A stretch of 64,000 nucleotides of DNA from Norana najaformis (Eukaryota > Annelida > Clitellata > Crassiclitellata > Hormogastridae): NCBI GenBank assembly GCA_964023275.1, contig OZ029915.1, forward strand, positions 17,275,775 through 17,339,774, given 5' to 3'. The notes under the pieces are model-generated. The model searched no databases and was not told the origin of the DNA. It saw only the letters and a program-made list of their open reading frames with translations. This document shows, one piece after another, positions 36,201-46,548 of the stretch (the stretch's first letter is position 1; each line of letters begins with the position of its first letter). Both the position numbers and the translations under genes were made by a program.

Positions 36201-39200
36201 TTATTTTTATTTACTGTATTTATTTCAGTGGGGCATTTATCTTCACGCCCTTACAACCTAGGCTGACACGGTCTCGACAGTACGATAGAGCAATTACAGC
36301 ACAGAGACAAGTATGAAAAAATAATAGATTTTTCTTTAAATCAATGCAGAAACATTAAAAAGATGCACTTGATTTGTTACAAATGCAACATGATAATGTT
36401 TATCTTAGTTATCAATATTGTTTTTGACATTTTTGGGTAGGTTGTGCATACATACTTTCCTCTTCTTAGCTTCATTCAGCAGTTCAATTAACGTAGCATT
36501 ACTTCGATACGATAGAGAACGATTTCCTCGGCTAGTTTCTCTCCACAGCGTGATTTGCTCATTGGCTATGGACCTATAATTCAACCTGCACTTTTAAAAC
36601 GTGCTATGCCCCCTCACTTTTGCGGTAAAAATGTGTCAAACTGAGAAACATTAGTGCAGTTGACCAAAAACGTCCAAAATGTTCTCTTAGGTTCAGCCCA
36701 ATTAGCATAAGTTAAAATGCAACTCTCAAAGTTTACAGAAATTTTCTACATCTGTCCAGTAAGATGTCTCTTGCATGAGCAACTTGAGCATCCTTTAAAT
36801 ATTTCTGCATTGATTTGAAGATAAATATAAAAAGTAAACTACTATTGTTCAAGGTGCGCTATCGAACGGAGCTGAGATAACGCCGAATGCGCGGGGTATG
36901 ACTGTGCTTTATGTTTTTTAAGATTTGTTTTGGAGAATGTGTTCAGTGTGGAACTGTATGACAGTCGTTGTTAATTATAAACAGACATTTTAAATAGAAC
37001 AACTAAAGATATAAACTAGGTTTTGTTGTCAGTTATTTGTAAATAAATTTACGACAAGAACCATATGACACCACTCAAAACCAGTTCAGATAGAGGCAAT
37101 CGGGCATGAACAGCTTGCCCATGGTCGTTACAAAGAGACCGTTAGATCACGAGTCGTGCTCGCTTCTGTTTGGACTACCGCGTCACACTAGCGGAGACAG
37201 TCGCTTCCTTGGAGAATAGGAAGGCATTCCAGGCAGGTGCACTGTAGACAAGATTTTCACCATAACGTCTCTTAGACCCGACCTGAGTACCAGCAGCCAC
37301 TGTACAGTGCCTACTTAAGACAACTTGCAACTCGAAGAAGAGGCGCTATGGCTTTTGCTCAGCGGCTGGGGCCTCTGTCGAATCGAATGGTTCTCTAGCC
37401 CACTAGATGGCTACGTGAATGTAGTCACTTCCATGGCATTCAGAGCTCCTTTTGAAGTTAAAAATCGCTATTCAGATATGAAGTGGGTTCACGTCATACT
37501 TAATGACTGTGTTCTGGCGAATACAGACTGCTATTGATTTCAATTAGTAAACATATACAAATATCATACTTATTAAAAATGAACATATCTGGAAGCCAGA
37601 GCATGGCAGACGGAACTATAACCGACTGAAGCTCCTCGAATTCCTTCGGCTTCCAGCTCAGTGTTTCATCAAACCATTCCTATTTACACAAAATGAATAT
37701 CCTATATAGAACACACAGTAGACATGTCTGTTGATAGCACACAAGTAAGTAAAGCCACAAAAACAATGTCCACAGACACACGTGTGACTAATAGTAACGA
37801 ATTATAGAAGAATAGGGTTTAAACGCAAAAGACGGCACTAATGCTGTTGAAGAACAAATATCGATCGAGATCCTCTTGCTACGATGGGCTTCGCTTGTCG
37901 ATATTACAACAGCATACATCAAGGACCTCTGACCTCTTTAAGGCTACCAAAATACTCTCGAGTTGTTCTGCTGTGCTGATCACGTGAATGTGCAGGTATG
38001 CACTCCCGCCAGAGGCGAAGCATAAAGAGAAAGGGCGGACCCAGTGAACTAATTTGTTCTTCCCCATTTGAGTTCGGACGGAATGCGTGAAGCTGCAGAC
38101 TGAAATGCGTGAAGCTGCAGACTGAAATTATGCATTGATTTGAGTTAGTTAACGTTGCAAGTACTAATAAACTATTAGTGCAAACCATGTATGTTAAATA
38201 TAAAACATTATTATTGCATGAGTATCAAATTATTCTGGAGGTAATGTCATAAGGTAGTCTATAAAGAAGGGTATCAGGGAAAGACAGGCTCTATGCATTT
38301 AAACCCTGTCCCTAAACTGGCTTTAATATAAAAAACTGATGAAATATAACACTAGTCATATAATGGGCGTGTTCCTGCCTCAATGGTGAGGGCTCGACAC
38401 CCACGTCAAACAGGGCTGTTGAATGCGTCGCACTCCTATATGGGCTGTAGCCAACCGCCAACCCAGTTCGCAACGCGTGTGGTCGTAGAATTTAAGAAGC
38501 CTATGATAAGTCTTACTTCATAAATCCACAGCTGAGTGACAAGAGTCTGATTCTTCTCTACCTGTGCATAACAGCAAAACAGACTTTCAAACTAATTTTA
38601 CCAATCCTATATATATAATCTAACGTACATGTATGTATATATATAGCTGTATATATACAGCCCTTGTGCGAATTAATTGAAACAAGCAATGAATTTAGTA
38701 GTTTAGTGTAAAATACTCACATATACATGCACAAAACTCACATATACGTACATTAGTAACGGATATGACCTCCTCTATTTTTAAGCAGCATCTGAACACG
38801 GTCTGGCATGGAGTCTACTAGTTTCGAACAGTCAGTGTTGATTTTCGGATCCCTGTGCCACACTTGAGTCAGCGCCTGAATTAGCTTCTCCATAGTCGTA
38901 CAGTCTACAGCACGGAGGTGACGTTTGCATATAGCCCACAAATTCTCAATGGGATTTATGTCTGGAGAATTACCTGGCCAATCAAGTACCTGTATTTGCT
39001 GCTCTTTCACGAATTTCTTCACCCCTTTCGATGTGTGACAGGGGGCAAGGTCCTGCTGCAATATCCCAGTACCGTCAGGATACCTCGTTTCCAGCTCTGG
39101 AATAACTCTCTTTCGTAGAACCTCAATATATAGTGACGAGCGCATCATTCCTTCTATTGGCTGCAGGCTTCCGACACCATAATAACTGAAGCATCCCCAA

Positions 39201-41502
39201 AACATTTTCTTTTGTGGGTGCTTGACAGACTGATTGATGTGACAATCACGAAGCTTCTCTCCCTGTGACCTTCGAACATGCTGACTTCGCTGGCCCTGTA
39301 CAAGGAAATGGCTTTCGTCGATGAAGAGGACTTTTCTCCACTGGTCTTTCGTCCATTCTTTGTACTTTTTTGCCCATTTATATCGCTTTTTTAATTGTTG
39401 TGGTTAAAAGCTGTTTCTTGACAGGTCTTCTGGCTTTTCGTCCGACTGCAATAAGGCGCCTGCGAACTGTAGAGGAACTGATTTCGATTCCTTTCTCCTT
39501 CAAATCCGTTTTCAATGTGTCACACGTCTTGTGCGGATCCTTTTTGCTTTGTCGAAGCAAGTAAGCGTCATCTCTAGGAGTTGTTTTCTTCTTACGGCCA
39601 CACTTTCCTTTACGTTTAGGAGAAACCGATCCGGTTTCCTGCTTCAACTTGATGACACGGCTGACAGTTGCTAAACTCACACCAACCACTGAAGCAATCT
39701 CTCGATACGTCTTAGCTGTGTGTTCGTGCAGAGTGACTCTTGGTACGCTTCCTAGGTGTCACATCCATCTCGCACGGCGGTCGAATCACATCTGGTCAGG
39801 TTTCTAAAATCTGATGCAATACTGTCGCTGCTTACGTAATGACTGCATCAGCCAATGAACACTACGGCGACCGGACAGGATTCTAAAATCTGATACAATA
39901 GTAGCTGCTGACGTAACGATTGCATCAGCCAACAAAACAAATGATCTGATTTTTCGTGTTTGTTTTGAGTACACGATTACGAGTAATATAGAAAACATGC
40001 TTTGTTTCAATTATTTCGCACAAGGGTGTATACATATATATACATATACTTCAGTTCGACGTGACTCGGCATTACGCATCGAACTGAAGTCTTGTATTAA
40101 TTAACTGAGACGTAACGTAGACCGAAAATAAAGTTCAACAGTAGTTCAGTAGTTCTGCCAAGTTCAGCATCGTCTGAAGAGTTCGGCTCGGTCTCCCTTA
40201 AAGAGTCATTTTGCCCCTATTTAACTAGTCTGACAATCCCTCGACAATCCCTGGTGAATCTGTCTGGCACTCTGTCGCATCAGGTGAGCGTCCAAATTTC
40301 CCGCCGATGGCGCACCTGCAGCTACCATCAGTGAACACCAGAGGGCACCAACGGACGCACATGCTGACGACGACGACTCGTGAGGCGAGAAACGTGACAT
40401 TGATATGTGAGGGGGCACGGACAGAAAAAGGGTGGAGCTGGAGGGAGAGAGAGAGTTGGATGGGAGGAGGATGGAAGAGGAGGAATTGGAGAGAAAGAGG
40501 CGAGAGGGACAGAAACGGGAATAGGGACAGGAAGAGGAAAAGGGAGATATGGCGTCTAAGAAGGGACAGAGTTTGTAGAACTAGCACCAAGGTGCTCTGT
40601 GCGAGATAAGCAGTCTCGATTTATTTCATTCCTTATGTTTCCTTCGGTGGTCATGACTTTTCTGCCATAGGTGTAACCATGCTCGTAATTGCAAACAGTT
40701 ATATGTCAATAGCGTCTCTTCCAGGGCGACTCTTCAGGGACCTGAAAACATAAGAAAAGATCGAGCAGAGTTGTTTAAATCGCTAACAGAATTGAAGAAG
40801 AGAAAGTTCAAGACGCTGATGTTGCTTGTTGGCAACCCACTCAAGAACGACGGATCGACGAAGGCCAATAGTCTCTATGGAGCATCGAGAAAATCGAGAG
40901 GGATGGACTACCAGGTCACTTTGTCTATGTTGGGCCACCAAAGCAGCTTTTCTCACGTGAAACAGAGATAAACTGTCCCACACTGGAGCAGGCAAGCCGC
41001 AACATTTCAGACAGATGCCATAATAACACAACTGCGTGAAATTAGCATCAAATTCACGTTATATTGATGTACAGCCACATCAAATAGACATCAAATTGAA
41101 GTGTTTGGTTCCGGGTGACTCTAGTTGGCTAAAGCGGTAGAGATCGAGTCCTACAATAGACAACCAGAGGATCTAAAACTCAATGAAAAGTGCGCTATAG
41201 ACCTCTTACCTAATGTAGACCCTCTAGCAGGTTGCATCTTACCTTAAAAAGTTATTCTTTAATGTCATTATTGCAATTGCTTCGGCCGATCTATTTACCG
41301 TTATATACTGTTATTAGGCTCTGAAATCTTACCAGATCCATGATTTGGATGAGTGAGATGGAAATGTTTATGTTGATGGTGTTAGCGGCATTTAAAACTG
41401 GACGACATCCGGGGTCGTAGTCACGGAACAACACGTGGACAAGATGGCGCTCGGCATTATGTCGTAAGATGGTTTCTTGACCCAAGCACTCCCAGTCGAA
41501 TC
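32306..41502 (-). CDS. Nicotinic acetylcholine receptor-like cation channel subunit (six exons; signal-peptide exon not found)
   Basis: Exons, 5' to 3' on the minus strand: 41502-41333, 38561-38517 (45 nt), 37679-37570 (110 nt), 35987-35681, 33909-33690 and 32895-32306 (stop TAG at 32308-32306). All introns are GT/AG and phases agree at every junction, giving about 479 residues. The 45- and 110-nt exons match the classic nAChR exon sizes. Visible features: loop D LWIYEEWFDETLSW; loop A WLPDMFIFN; Cys-loop CAVDVTYFPFDRQAC with 13 residues between cysteines; loop B GSWIYD; TM1 from LRRKPLYYAY; TM2 after DNGDKVGIGLTVFLSL, whose GDK (not PAR) predicts a cation pore; TM3 LVMTLNAISLVC; TM4 WYFVAEVLDKTLFFIFLL. 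It has no vicinal CC pair, so it is non-alpha, and loop C is very short. The TM3-TM4 loop is rich in cysteine. It would act as one of five plasma-membrane subunits. Exon 1 must lie above 41504. Confidence 0.92.
33190..33500 (-). mobile_element. LINE 3' end with (TTA)n tail, in a receptor intron
   Basis: The minus strand encodes VTVAGPSAWNSLPENV, then PSLDTFKSRLKTHLFRIS and a stop, the standard C-terminus of CR1/jockey-type LINE ORF2. The 3' tail ggcgctatataaattgtc runs into (TTA)n. It lies between the last two receptor exons. Confidence 0.85.
33195..33267. repeat. AAT trinucleotide microsatellite
   Basis: About 24 AAT units on plus. It is the expanded 3' tail of the LINE fragment at 33190-33500. 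Confidence 0.95.
34015..34205 (+). pseudogene. Relic of the 567-aa CACTA-like transposase family (C-terminus)
   Basis: The plus strand reads DNCGAVSDEHGERFHEDI, then SAMESRCQGK, a stop, and GD-CWTVVGDAPDAEYKR. This lines up with ENLGDFSEEQGERFHQDI, TMENRYQGRW and MADYCW of the protein at 11132-12835. In-frame stops show it is dead. It sits in the intron between receptor exons 35681-35987 and 33690-33909, opposite in strand to the receptor. Confidence 0.8.
34860..34975 (+). repeat. Possible distant R2-type repeat head
   Basis: acatttgtattgcgcctctgagaccctctcaggtgcactctg recalls the R2 head (atttgtatagcgcctcttcaag) and the S1/LINE tails, but no further blocks align. Confidence 0.3.
36317..36850. 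repeat. Possible MITE with imperfect inverted ends
   Basis: tctttaaatcaatgcagaaac (36333) has an inverted counterpart at about 36797-36840 (tttctgcattgatttgaaga), extending to aaagatgcac against gagcatccttt. The interior is AT-rich and non-coding. No target duplication was identified. It is intronic in the receptor gene. Confidence 0.4.
38082..38125. repeat. 22-bp tandem duplication
   Basis: The unit starting aatgcgtgaagctgcagact is present twice, exactly adjacent, in a receptor intron. Confidence 0.95.
38658..40028 (-). mobile_element. Tc1/mariner transposon in a receptor intron
   Basis: Flanked by TA on both sides (38656-38657 and 40029-40030). Ends CAGCCCTTGTGCGAATTAAT at the left and, in reverse complement, CACCCTTGTGCGAAATAATT at the right form terminal inverted repeats of about 30 bases. 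The length of 1371 bp is usual for the superfamily. It contains a frameshifted transposase at 38753-39768. It lies between receptor exons 41333-41502 and 38517-38561, in the same orientation as the gene. Confidence 0.93.
38753..39768 (-). pseudogene. Tc1-type transposase, frameshifted
   Basis: Starts at ATG 39768 (MDVTPRKRTK). The frame breaks near 39720 before REIASVVGVSLATVSR, the paired-like helix-turn-helix region. It breaks again between the 39378-39689 frame and the one ending at 38753. The catalytic half shows FIDESHF, QQDLAPCH and GNSPDINPIENLW, giving a DD34E spacing typical of Tc1. In the second motif the usual DNAPCH or DGAPCH is DLAPCH. The catalytic residues are present, but the frameshifts make it inactive as read. 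Confidence 0.92.
40029..41332. other. Receptor intron; SINE-like and purine tracts
   Basis: 40395-40560 is purine-rich on plus. 41112-41175 (ctagttggctaaagcggtag, gatcgagtcctac) is weakly tRNA-like. No exon seen. Confidence 0.4.
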
Positions 41503-42039
41503 CTACAGCAAACTTTCATTTTATTTAATCCGGCATTTACGCTGTTCTACTCGTCTGTATATGATGATGACCCGTGTTATTTTCTTAACAAACTTATTAC
41601 CAAACGTTTTCTTTGACCATTAGCATATCTAGAAATGCACAGAGATGGCAATTGGGGACGAGGAGTCACGACGAGTAGACCTAAGTTCAGGCTAGAGGTG
41701 AATCCTGAGATATCACATATTCTAAGGATTTGACATCAAAACCTATTAAACATTAGGAGGAAGGGCAGACACTACTGATGGACCACAATATGGATGTTGC
41801 TATAATCTTTATCACTGGTAGAACAATATGAGCAAATGCTTATCCAAATACGGAAAATATGCACGGTGGTATATAATATTAAATTGAGGTATCGTGATCA
41901 TTAATATATATTTTCATCAAATGTCAGTGATACTTTCAATGTCAAAGGCTAACTGTTTGACTGTTACTGAAACTTCGCTTAACAGCATTATAACAATAGC
42001 AGTGTTGGTCGCTTGCTATAACTTTGCGCATAAATGCAG

Positions 42040-42560
42040 AAATTATGGCAGAAGTGGCGAAGTGGTTTCATTCAGATCCATCAACATCTGACAGGAATAG
42101 CTTTGAACGTATGTTTATTCAGCTTCACCAACAGTAGGGTAGAGATAGACCCTATTGTGTTTGACACGGTACTTAGTCCACCTGGTATAATCCTATCAGT
42201 CAATTCAATGGAACGTCTGCTAACCAAACTAACTAGTTCAGATCATAAGATTATTCTTGCTAGTGATTATAACATTATTTGCTTAAATTGCATGAATATC
42301 GACCAACACGTGATGTCTTTAGCATTATGACATCCCACCAGCTCTACCATTTGTACAACATCACACTATAAGTACTTCTGCTGCTGCAACCATTGTCGAT
42401 AACATTCTCAGTAATTTCCTAACAGGTAAACAAGAACTGCAGGCCCTATATTTTAACTAATGATATCTCTTATCACTTGCCCGTTATGTTTTGTATAGAC
42501 CATTGTGTACGAAGGATACAGCGAGGGAATTTTTAACCAAAGTAAAATAAGTAGATCTCC
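42040..42560 (+). mobile_element. LINE endonuclease-domain fragment
   Basis: The plus strand encodes, across frames, MERLLTKLTSSDHKIILASDYNI, then TSHQLYHL, AAATIVDNILSNFL and TNDISYHLPVMF. These match the apurinic-type LINE endonuclease (GDYNINLL...TLIDNIFTN...DISDHLPV). GDYN has become SDYN and SDHLP has become SYHLP, so it is dead. Confidence 0.75.
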
Positions 42561-43086
42561 CATGTTCCATAGTGGAAAATAGGGGAGGCACTTAATTCCT
42601 GCTCTTCGACCCGTGAGCTGGCAATGGGCGAATCCCAAGATCCTAGCTGGCGTCTAAAAATGATTAAAACTACAGTGGGTCGGTTTAACCGATACCGAAC
42701 CGATATCGCGATATTCAGATAAGCCGACTGCGACACCGAAGTCGGCATTCAAACAAACCAACAGATACCGAAAACGGATGAAAAAAACGAAACTTCGGTA
42801 AACACAGAATGCAGTTATCAGAATATTAGTTTCCAACACGGACAGGCGTATTACATTTTGTTCATTGAACATTCGTAAACATTTGTGAAAGTTTTGATGT
42901 TCACTGATACTGTGAGTCCCCCCCCCATCAGATATAAATGTTAATTAAAACGTCCAATCTCGATGTTGGGCTAGAGTAAATAGCGTTCTAAGTGGCGGAA
43001 GTTGTGAGCCTAGAAGACGGCAATCTTTTACAAAGGCGGGGTCCACGAACCAATCAAAATATCCAAGTGTGTTCCAGGTCAGTAGG
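42561..43086. other. No recognised gene
   Basis: Repeated ccgatacc/gatatcg motifs at 42680-42780 and a short poly-C run at 42918. These may be part of the hAT relic that follows. Confidence 0.35.
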
Positions 43087-43260
43087 TGGTGTTTGAAAAT
43101 TCCAGCCACATCATGCAATAGCTATTAAGAGAGTGTTTTCCAAGTGTGGGCTAGTGTTAAACAATTAGGATTTCTATTGCAAAATTTACTGGACGACAAA
43201 TGAACCAAAAACTTGTCGGGAAAATTTGGGGAGACCGCATTGTACTGTAATATTTTATTA
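43087..43260 (+). pseudogene. hAT dimerisation-domain relic
   Basis: The plus strand reads WCLKIPATSCNS and, after a stop and a frame change, RVFSKCGLVLNN, recalling hAT PATSASSERVFSKAGLVLS. No intact transposase surrounds it. Confidence 0.6.
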
Positions 43261-43439
43261 AGACTGGTAAGTCGCTTCATTCCTTACTTGTTACAGCAGA
43301 ACAGCCCTGCACAATGTACAGTGCACCCTGTTCACTACTGTACCACCGCCCTCTTTAACCAGCTCTGCTAGGACATCATCATGTAGGATTGCGACTGGCA
43401 GTTTTCCGGATAGCTTTTGCAACGACGTATCGAACGAGA

Positions 43440-44420
43440 TGAGTTTCAGGTTCATAATCCCACAATATTAAATTTTATTTCCTTCGCTGTCATCGTCTTT
43501 GTTGCCCTTCTCTGCGCCCATTCAACTAACTGAATGTCCTTCAGCAGTTGTGGACTGCAGGCTTGAACGTAATATTCCAAATGTGGACGAAATAGCGCCT
43601 TGTACAGTTTCAATACGACTTCCCTGCTCCTTGTACAAAGTGCGCTTAATCACCCTTAACATCATGTTTGCCTTTTTCACGGCGGCTGCACTTGTGGTCT
43701 GTGTTTAAGGCTACTGACCCCAACCACAACCAGATCTTTTCTCTCTTCTACCACAAGGGTTTCCGTTCCACATATGCGTACTTTTAAGATTATTGTATCC
43801 CACATGCATCGCCTTACTACATTCATCGATATTAAACAGCATCTGTCATTCTTCTGACCTTATGAGCAGATTATTTAGATCTTTCTGCAAACTGACAACA
43901 TCCTTCATTGACAAATTTTTTGTCTAGCTCTGTAATGTCGGCAAATTTTAGAATTTGGCACTGAACACTTCAACGTCGCTTCCAAAAAATTACAAACAAC
44001 AGAGGATCGAAGACAGAGCCTCGTACGACACCACTGAGCAGACCTCTCCAGCTAAATGCGAGTCTCTGGATCATAACTCTCTGCTTTCATCCACTGAGCC
44101 AATTTAGTATCTATTTTTAACAGTTTCCTCAAATTCCATGAGCCTTGATATTTTCGATGAAACGCTGGTGCGGAACCTTATCTTCTGAAAATCCAGATAC
44201 CAGATATCCACAGGATATCCAGCATCCACATATTCTGTGACCTCATAAAAATTAGGATGTTGGTCAGACAACTTGCTGTAGTAAAACCCTGCTAAAAAAT
44301 TTTCAGATCATGCTTGGCAATATGCTATATAACACTTCATCTCTAAGAAACGATTCCATTACCTTGAAATTTGAACTGTTAAGCTGACAGCGAAAATTAG
44401 CGAGATCATTTTCAGCACCC
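43440..44420 (-). mobile_element. LINE reverse-transcriptase fragment (CR1/Rex1-like)
   Basis: The minus strand, in several frames with stops, gives HQRFIENIKAHGI, WLSG-KQRV, RGLLSGVVRGSVFDPLLFVI (RT motif [11 protein letters not shown] altered), KFADITELDKK (FADDT altered, catalytic D lost), DACGI and LYKALFRPHLEYYVQACSPQL. The order and spacing match the palm and thumb of CR1-group LINE RT. It is inactive. Confidence 0.85.
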
Positions 44421-44509
44421 CTTTAAAATAATGGTGATAAATTTGCAGTTGTCCAATATCCCGGGTGATTCTTCAAAAGCTCAGCTAGAGCCCTGCCTGC
44501 CAGCCTGCC

Positions 44510-44665
44510 TGCGGGCCTGCTTGACCTTTGGATTTTGACCTGGAACACAATCTGACCATTTGTGCCTATAGATTTTGTTTTGACCGAGTGTCTGTGAAAA
44601 GCTGATTCCCGCGACATAGCTTATTTTGGACGCTGTCGAAATCTTGAGTTTACGATTTGTGTTCG
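44510..44665 (+). repeat. LINE 3' tail, second copy
   Basis: gattttgacctggaacacaa, gcctatagattttgttttga, tgtgaaaagctgattccc and ggacgctgtcgaaatc align with 23175-23320. A CCTGCCTG-rich stretch precedes both copies. Confidence 0.75.
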
Positions 44666-44829
44666 TTGTCAATCGGACAAGTGCATGCGCATTAATGCAC
44701 ATCCTTTAAGGACGTCCTTAAAGCGGGCGGATTGGCCACCCAAATTCAGAAAATGGGTAGGGTTACACCAAATGGAAAAGTCCGGATCTAAATTAAGTAC
44801 ATACATTTATTTCAAACACCAGAAGAAAA

Positions 44830-44958
44830 ATGCAACTCCAGAGTGCCGACGTCGAGGCCAGAAGCCACATGGCCGAGGCCAGACGTCTCGAGACCGAGGT
44901 CCAGGCCACCAAATTTGAGACAAAAACAGACACGCCCACAAAACAGCTAAAGAAATGA
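44830..44958 (+). CDS. Small open frame with coiled-coil character, 42 aa
   Basis: ATG to TGA. The sequence starts MQLQSADVEARSHMAEARRL and is rich in A, E, R and L in a heptad-like pattern, then ends K/T-rich. GC-rich codons contrast with the AT-rich surroundings. It could be a remnant of a transposon accessory protein or a chance frame. I do not recognise it. Confidence 0.25.
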   Translation: MQLQSADVEARSHMAEARRLETEVQATKFETKTDTPTKQLKK

Positions 44959-45426
44959 GAATTGAAAACACCTAACCTCGAAGTAAAGCGAGGATGACGG
45001 CAAATCGTATGCTGTCCATTGCCACTGGGAAGCGGTTTCTTTGGTCGATTTAGTCATTAATTCTCTGCCAGAAACTGCGCATGCTGAACATGTATTGATT
45101 TGCGCTGCCTCACTTCTTAGGCGTCTCACGAACTGCCATCAGAAATCCCCGCTTATTTGTTCGCATATTGCGATTTGCAGCAGATGTTGATGCCGAAGAT
45201 GGTTAGTCCGAGTCTTTCTTGTTTGCAGAGGCAATGTTGGCGCCGTGGCTCTACGGTTAATGGCAGCCGGTCGATTTCTCGATCATAGGAAATATGGCGC
45301 TGAACTCGGAGAAGGCGGTCCCTGCCTGCTGTATGCAAGCAGATTGATGATGGTAGGTCGACTGCGAGGTCTCGGCTGGCGTCTCCGCTGCTCTGTTGCA
45401 CGCGACAACCGATTAATGGGTGTGAG

Positions 45427-45466
45427 CACGGCCTTCTAAATAGGAGCTCCTATTTAGATGGCCGTG
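45427..45466. repeat. Palindrome around GAGCTC
   Basis: A 22-bp perfect palindrome, ctaaataggagctcctattt plus ag (45436-45457), is extended by cacggcc and ggccgtg on the two sides with one mismatch. This gives 19 of 20 paired positions with no loop. Confidence 0.9.
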
Positions 45467-45578
45467 GTGTGAGCCGGAATCCAGATCAAGGCATCGTAAC
45501 AGACGGATCCAGGGACCCGCTTAGACTTCTCCGTTTGAAATATGCCTTGGGCTTGTCTCCCTAAACCCGAACTTATAT

Positions 45579-45610
45579 AAATAAATAAATAAATAAATAA
45601 ATATATATAT
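45579..45610. repeat. AATA tetranucleotide repeat
   Basis: aaataaataaataaataaat followed by atatata. Confidence 0.9.
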
Positions 45611-45621
45611 CCACATAGCAA

Positions 45622-45890
45622 TCTTTAAAAAAATAAAACTAAACATAAAACAACAGTGCATCTGACTCTGTGTCAGTGTTATAAATATACCAGCTTACTT
45701 TGGATCTACTAAAGAATGAAATTTTTTGTATTGACTTCTTGTTTGCTTTCTCGAAAGTGCTTCATTAGCAGGCATATTCTCTTGAACATTTCAAGGACAT
45801 TTACCATAGTTAAACTAAAATAAATGTATCACTACGCCTTCCATTTGTATTTCACTTGCCTAGTCTGCTGTAGTCTTTAGATTGGTATCA
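45622..45890 (-). mobile_element. hAT family X, copy 2, left part
   Basis: Colinear with 19550-19830: aaaactaaacataaaac, cagcttactttggatct, cttgtttgctttctcgaaag, ccttccatttgtatttcac, ttgcctagtctgctgtagtc. The match stops at about 45890 and resumes at about 49213. Confidence 0.65.
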
Positions 45891-46275
45891 AAAAGAGAGA
45901 CCTGAACAAACTACAACTGGTTCAAAACTCTCTTACAAAAATACAAGTATCACCATAGTACATTCGTGACACTGGCTGCTCTTTCAACAAAGAATCCAGT
46001 GTAAAATCTGTCTAATAGTTCAAAAAGTAGCCCAACCCTACTGCATTTAATCTGTCACCAATTTCTGTGCCATGTTCCACTGTCATACTAACAAATATTG
46101 CACTCGATCAATGGACACATTGACTCTTCTTGGCCCTCATACCAGAACAGTGGAGTTCTAGAGCATTCTTAGTTGCTGGTTAATGGCTTTGGAATTCGCT
46201 GCTAAGTTCGATTCGTTCTGTCAGTTCAACGATATCATTCAGGTCGAAACTTAAGACTTACCTGTTACTTAGTGT
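45890..46275 (+). mobile_element. LINE 3' end, degenerate
   Basis: The plus frames give LNKLQLVQNSLTKI, ALDQWTH, then LWNSLLSSIRSVSS and FRSKLKTYLL, matching LINE ORF2 C-terminal blocks (LQRVQN, WNSLPxxIR, FRSKLKTYLF). Several stops are present. Confidence 0.75.
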
Positions 46276-46548
46276 AATCAGTGTTTTAGTTGTCAAAATA
46301 GAGCTAGGGTCGAAAATTTTACATGAACACAGGTCAAAATCTAATGTTGTTAATATGTTGCACACGAAACAACTGATGACTCATCAAATAGTTTAGAGTT
46401 TCCTCTTTAATTTTTTGACACAATAAACATGAATTAAATGGTCACACATCATGTCATAGATACATGTACACACAAAAATAACAGAAAACACAATTTACAG
46501 AATTCTTACACTGGTTTAAGGAAATAATTTTGAACTATGTTTTGTAAC

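Noticed and set aside
13781-41732. 22-base match between about 13781 and 41709 as a repeat family
   Set aside because: The match does not extend beyond about 22 bases with two differences, so chance or an old fragment cannot be excluded.
41504-46000. Signal-peptide exon of the receptor
   Set aside because: The exon should end with one base of a split codon before the 41502 exon. No minus-strand frame (for example 42654-42872, with a hydrophobic stretch) had a matching donor I could defend.
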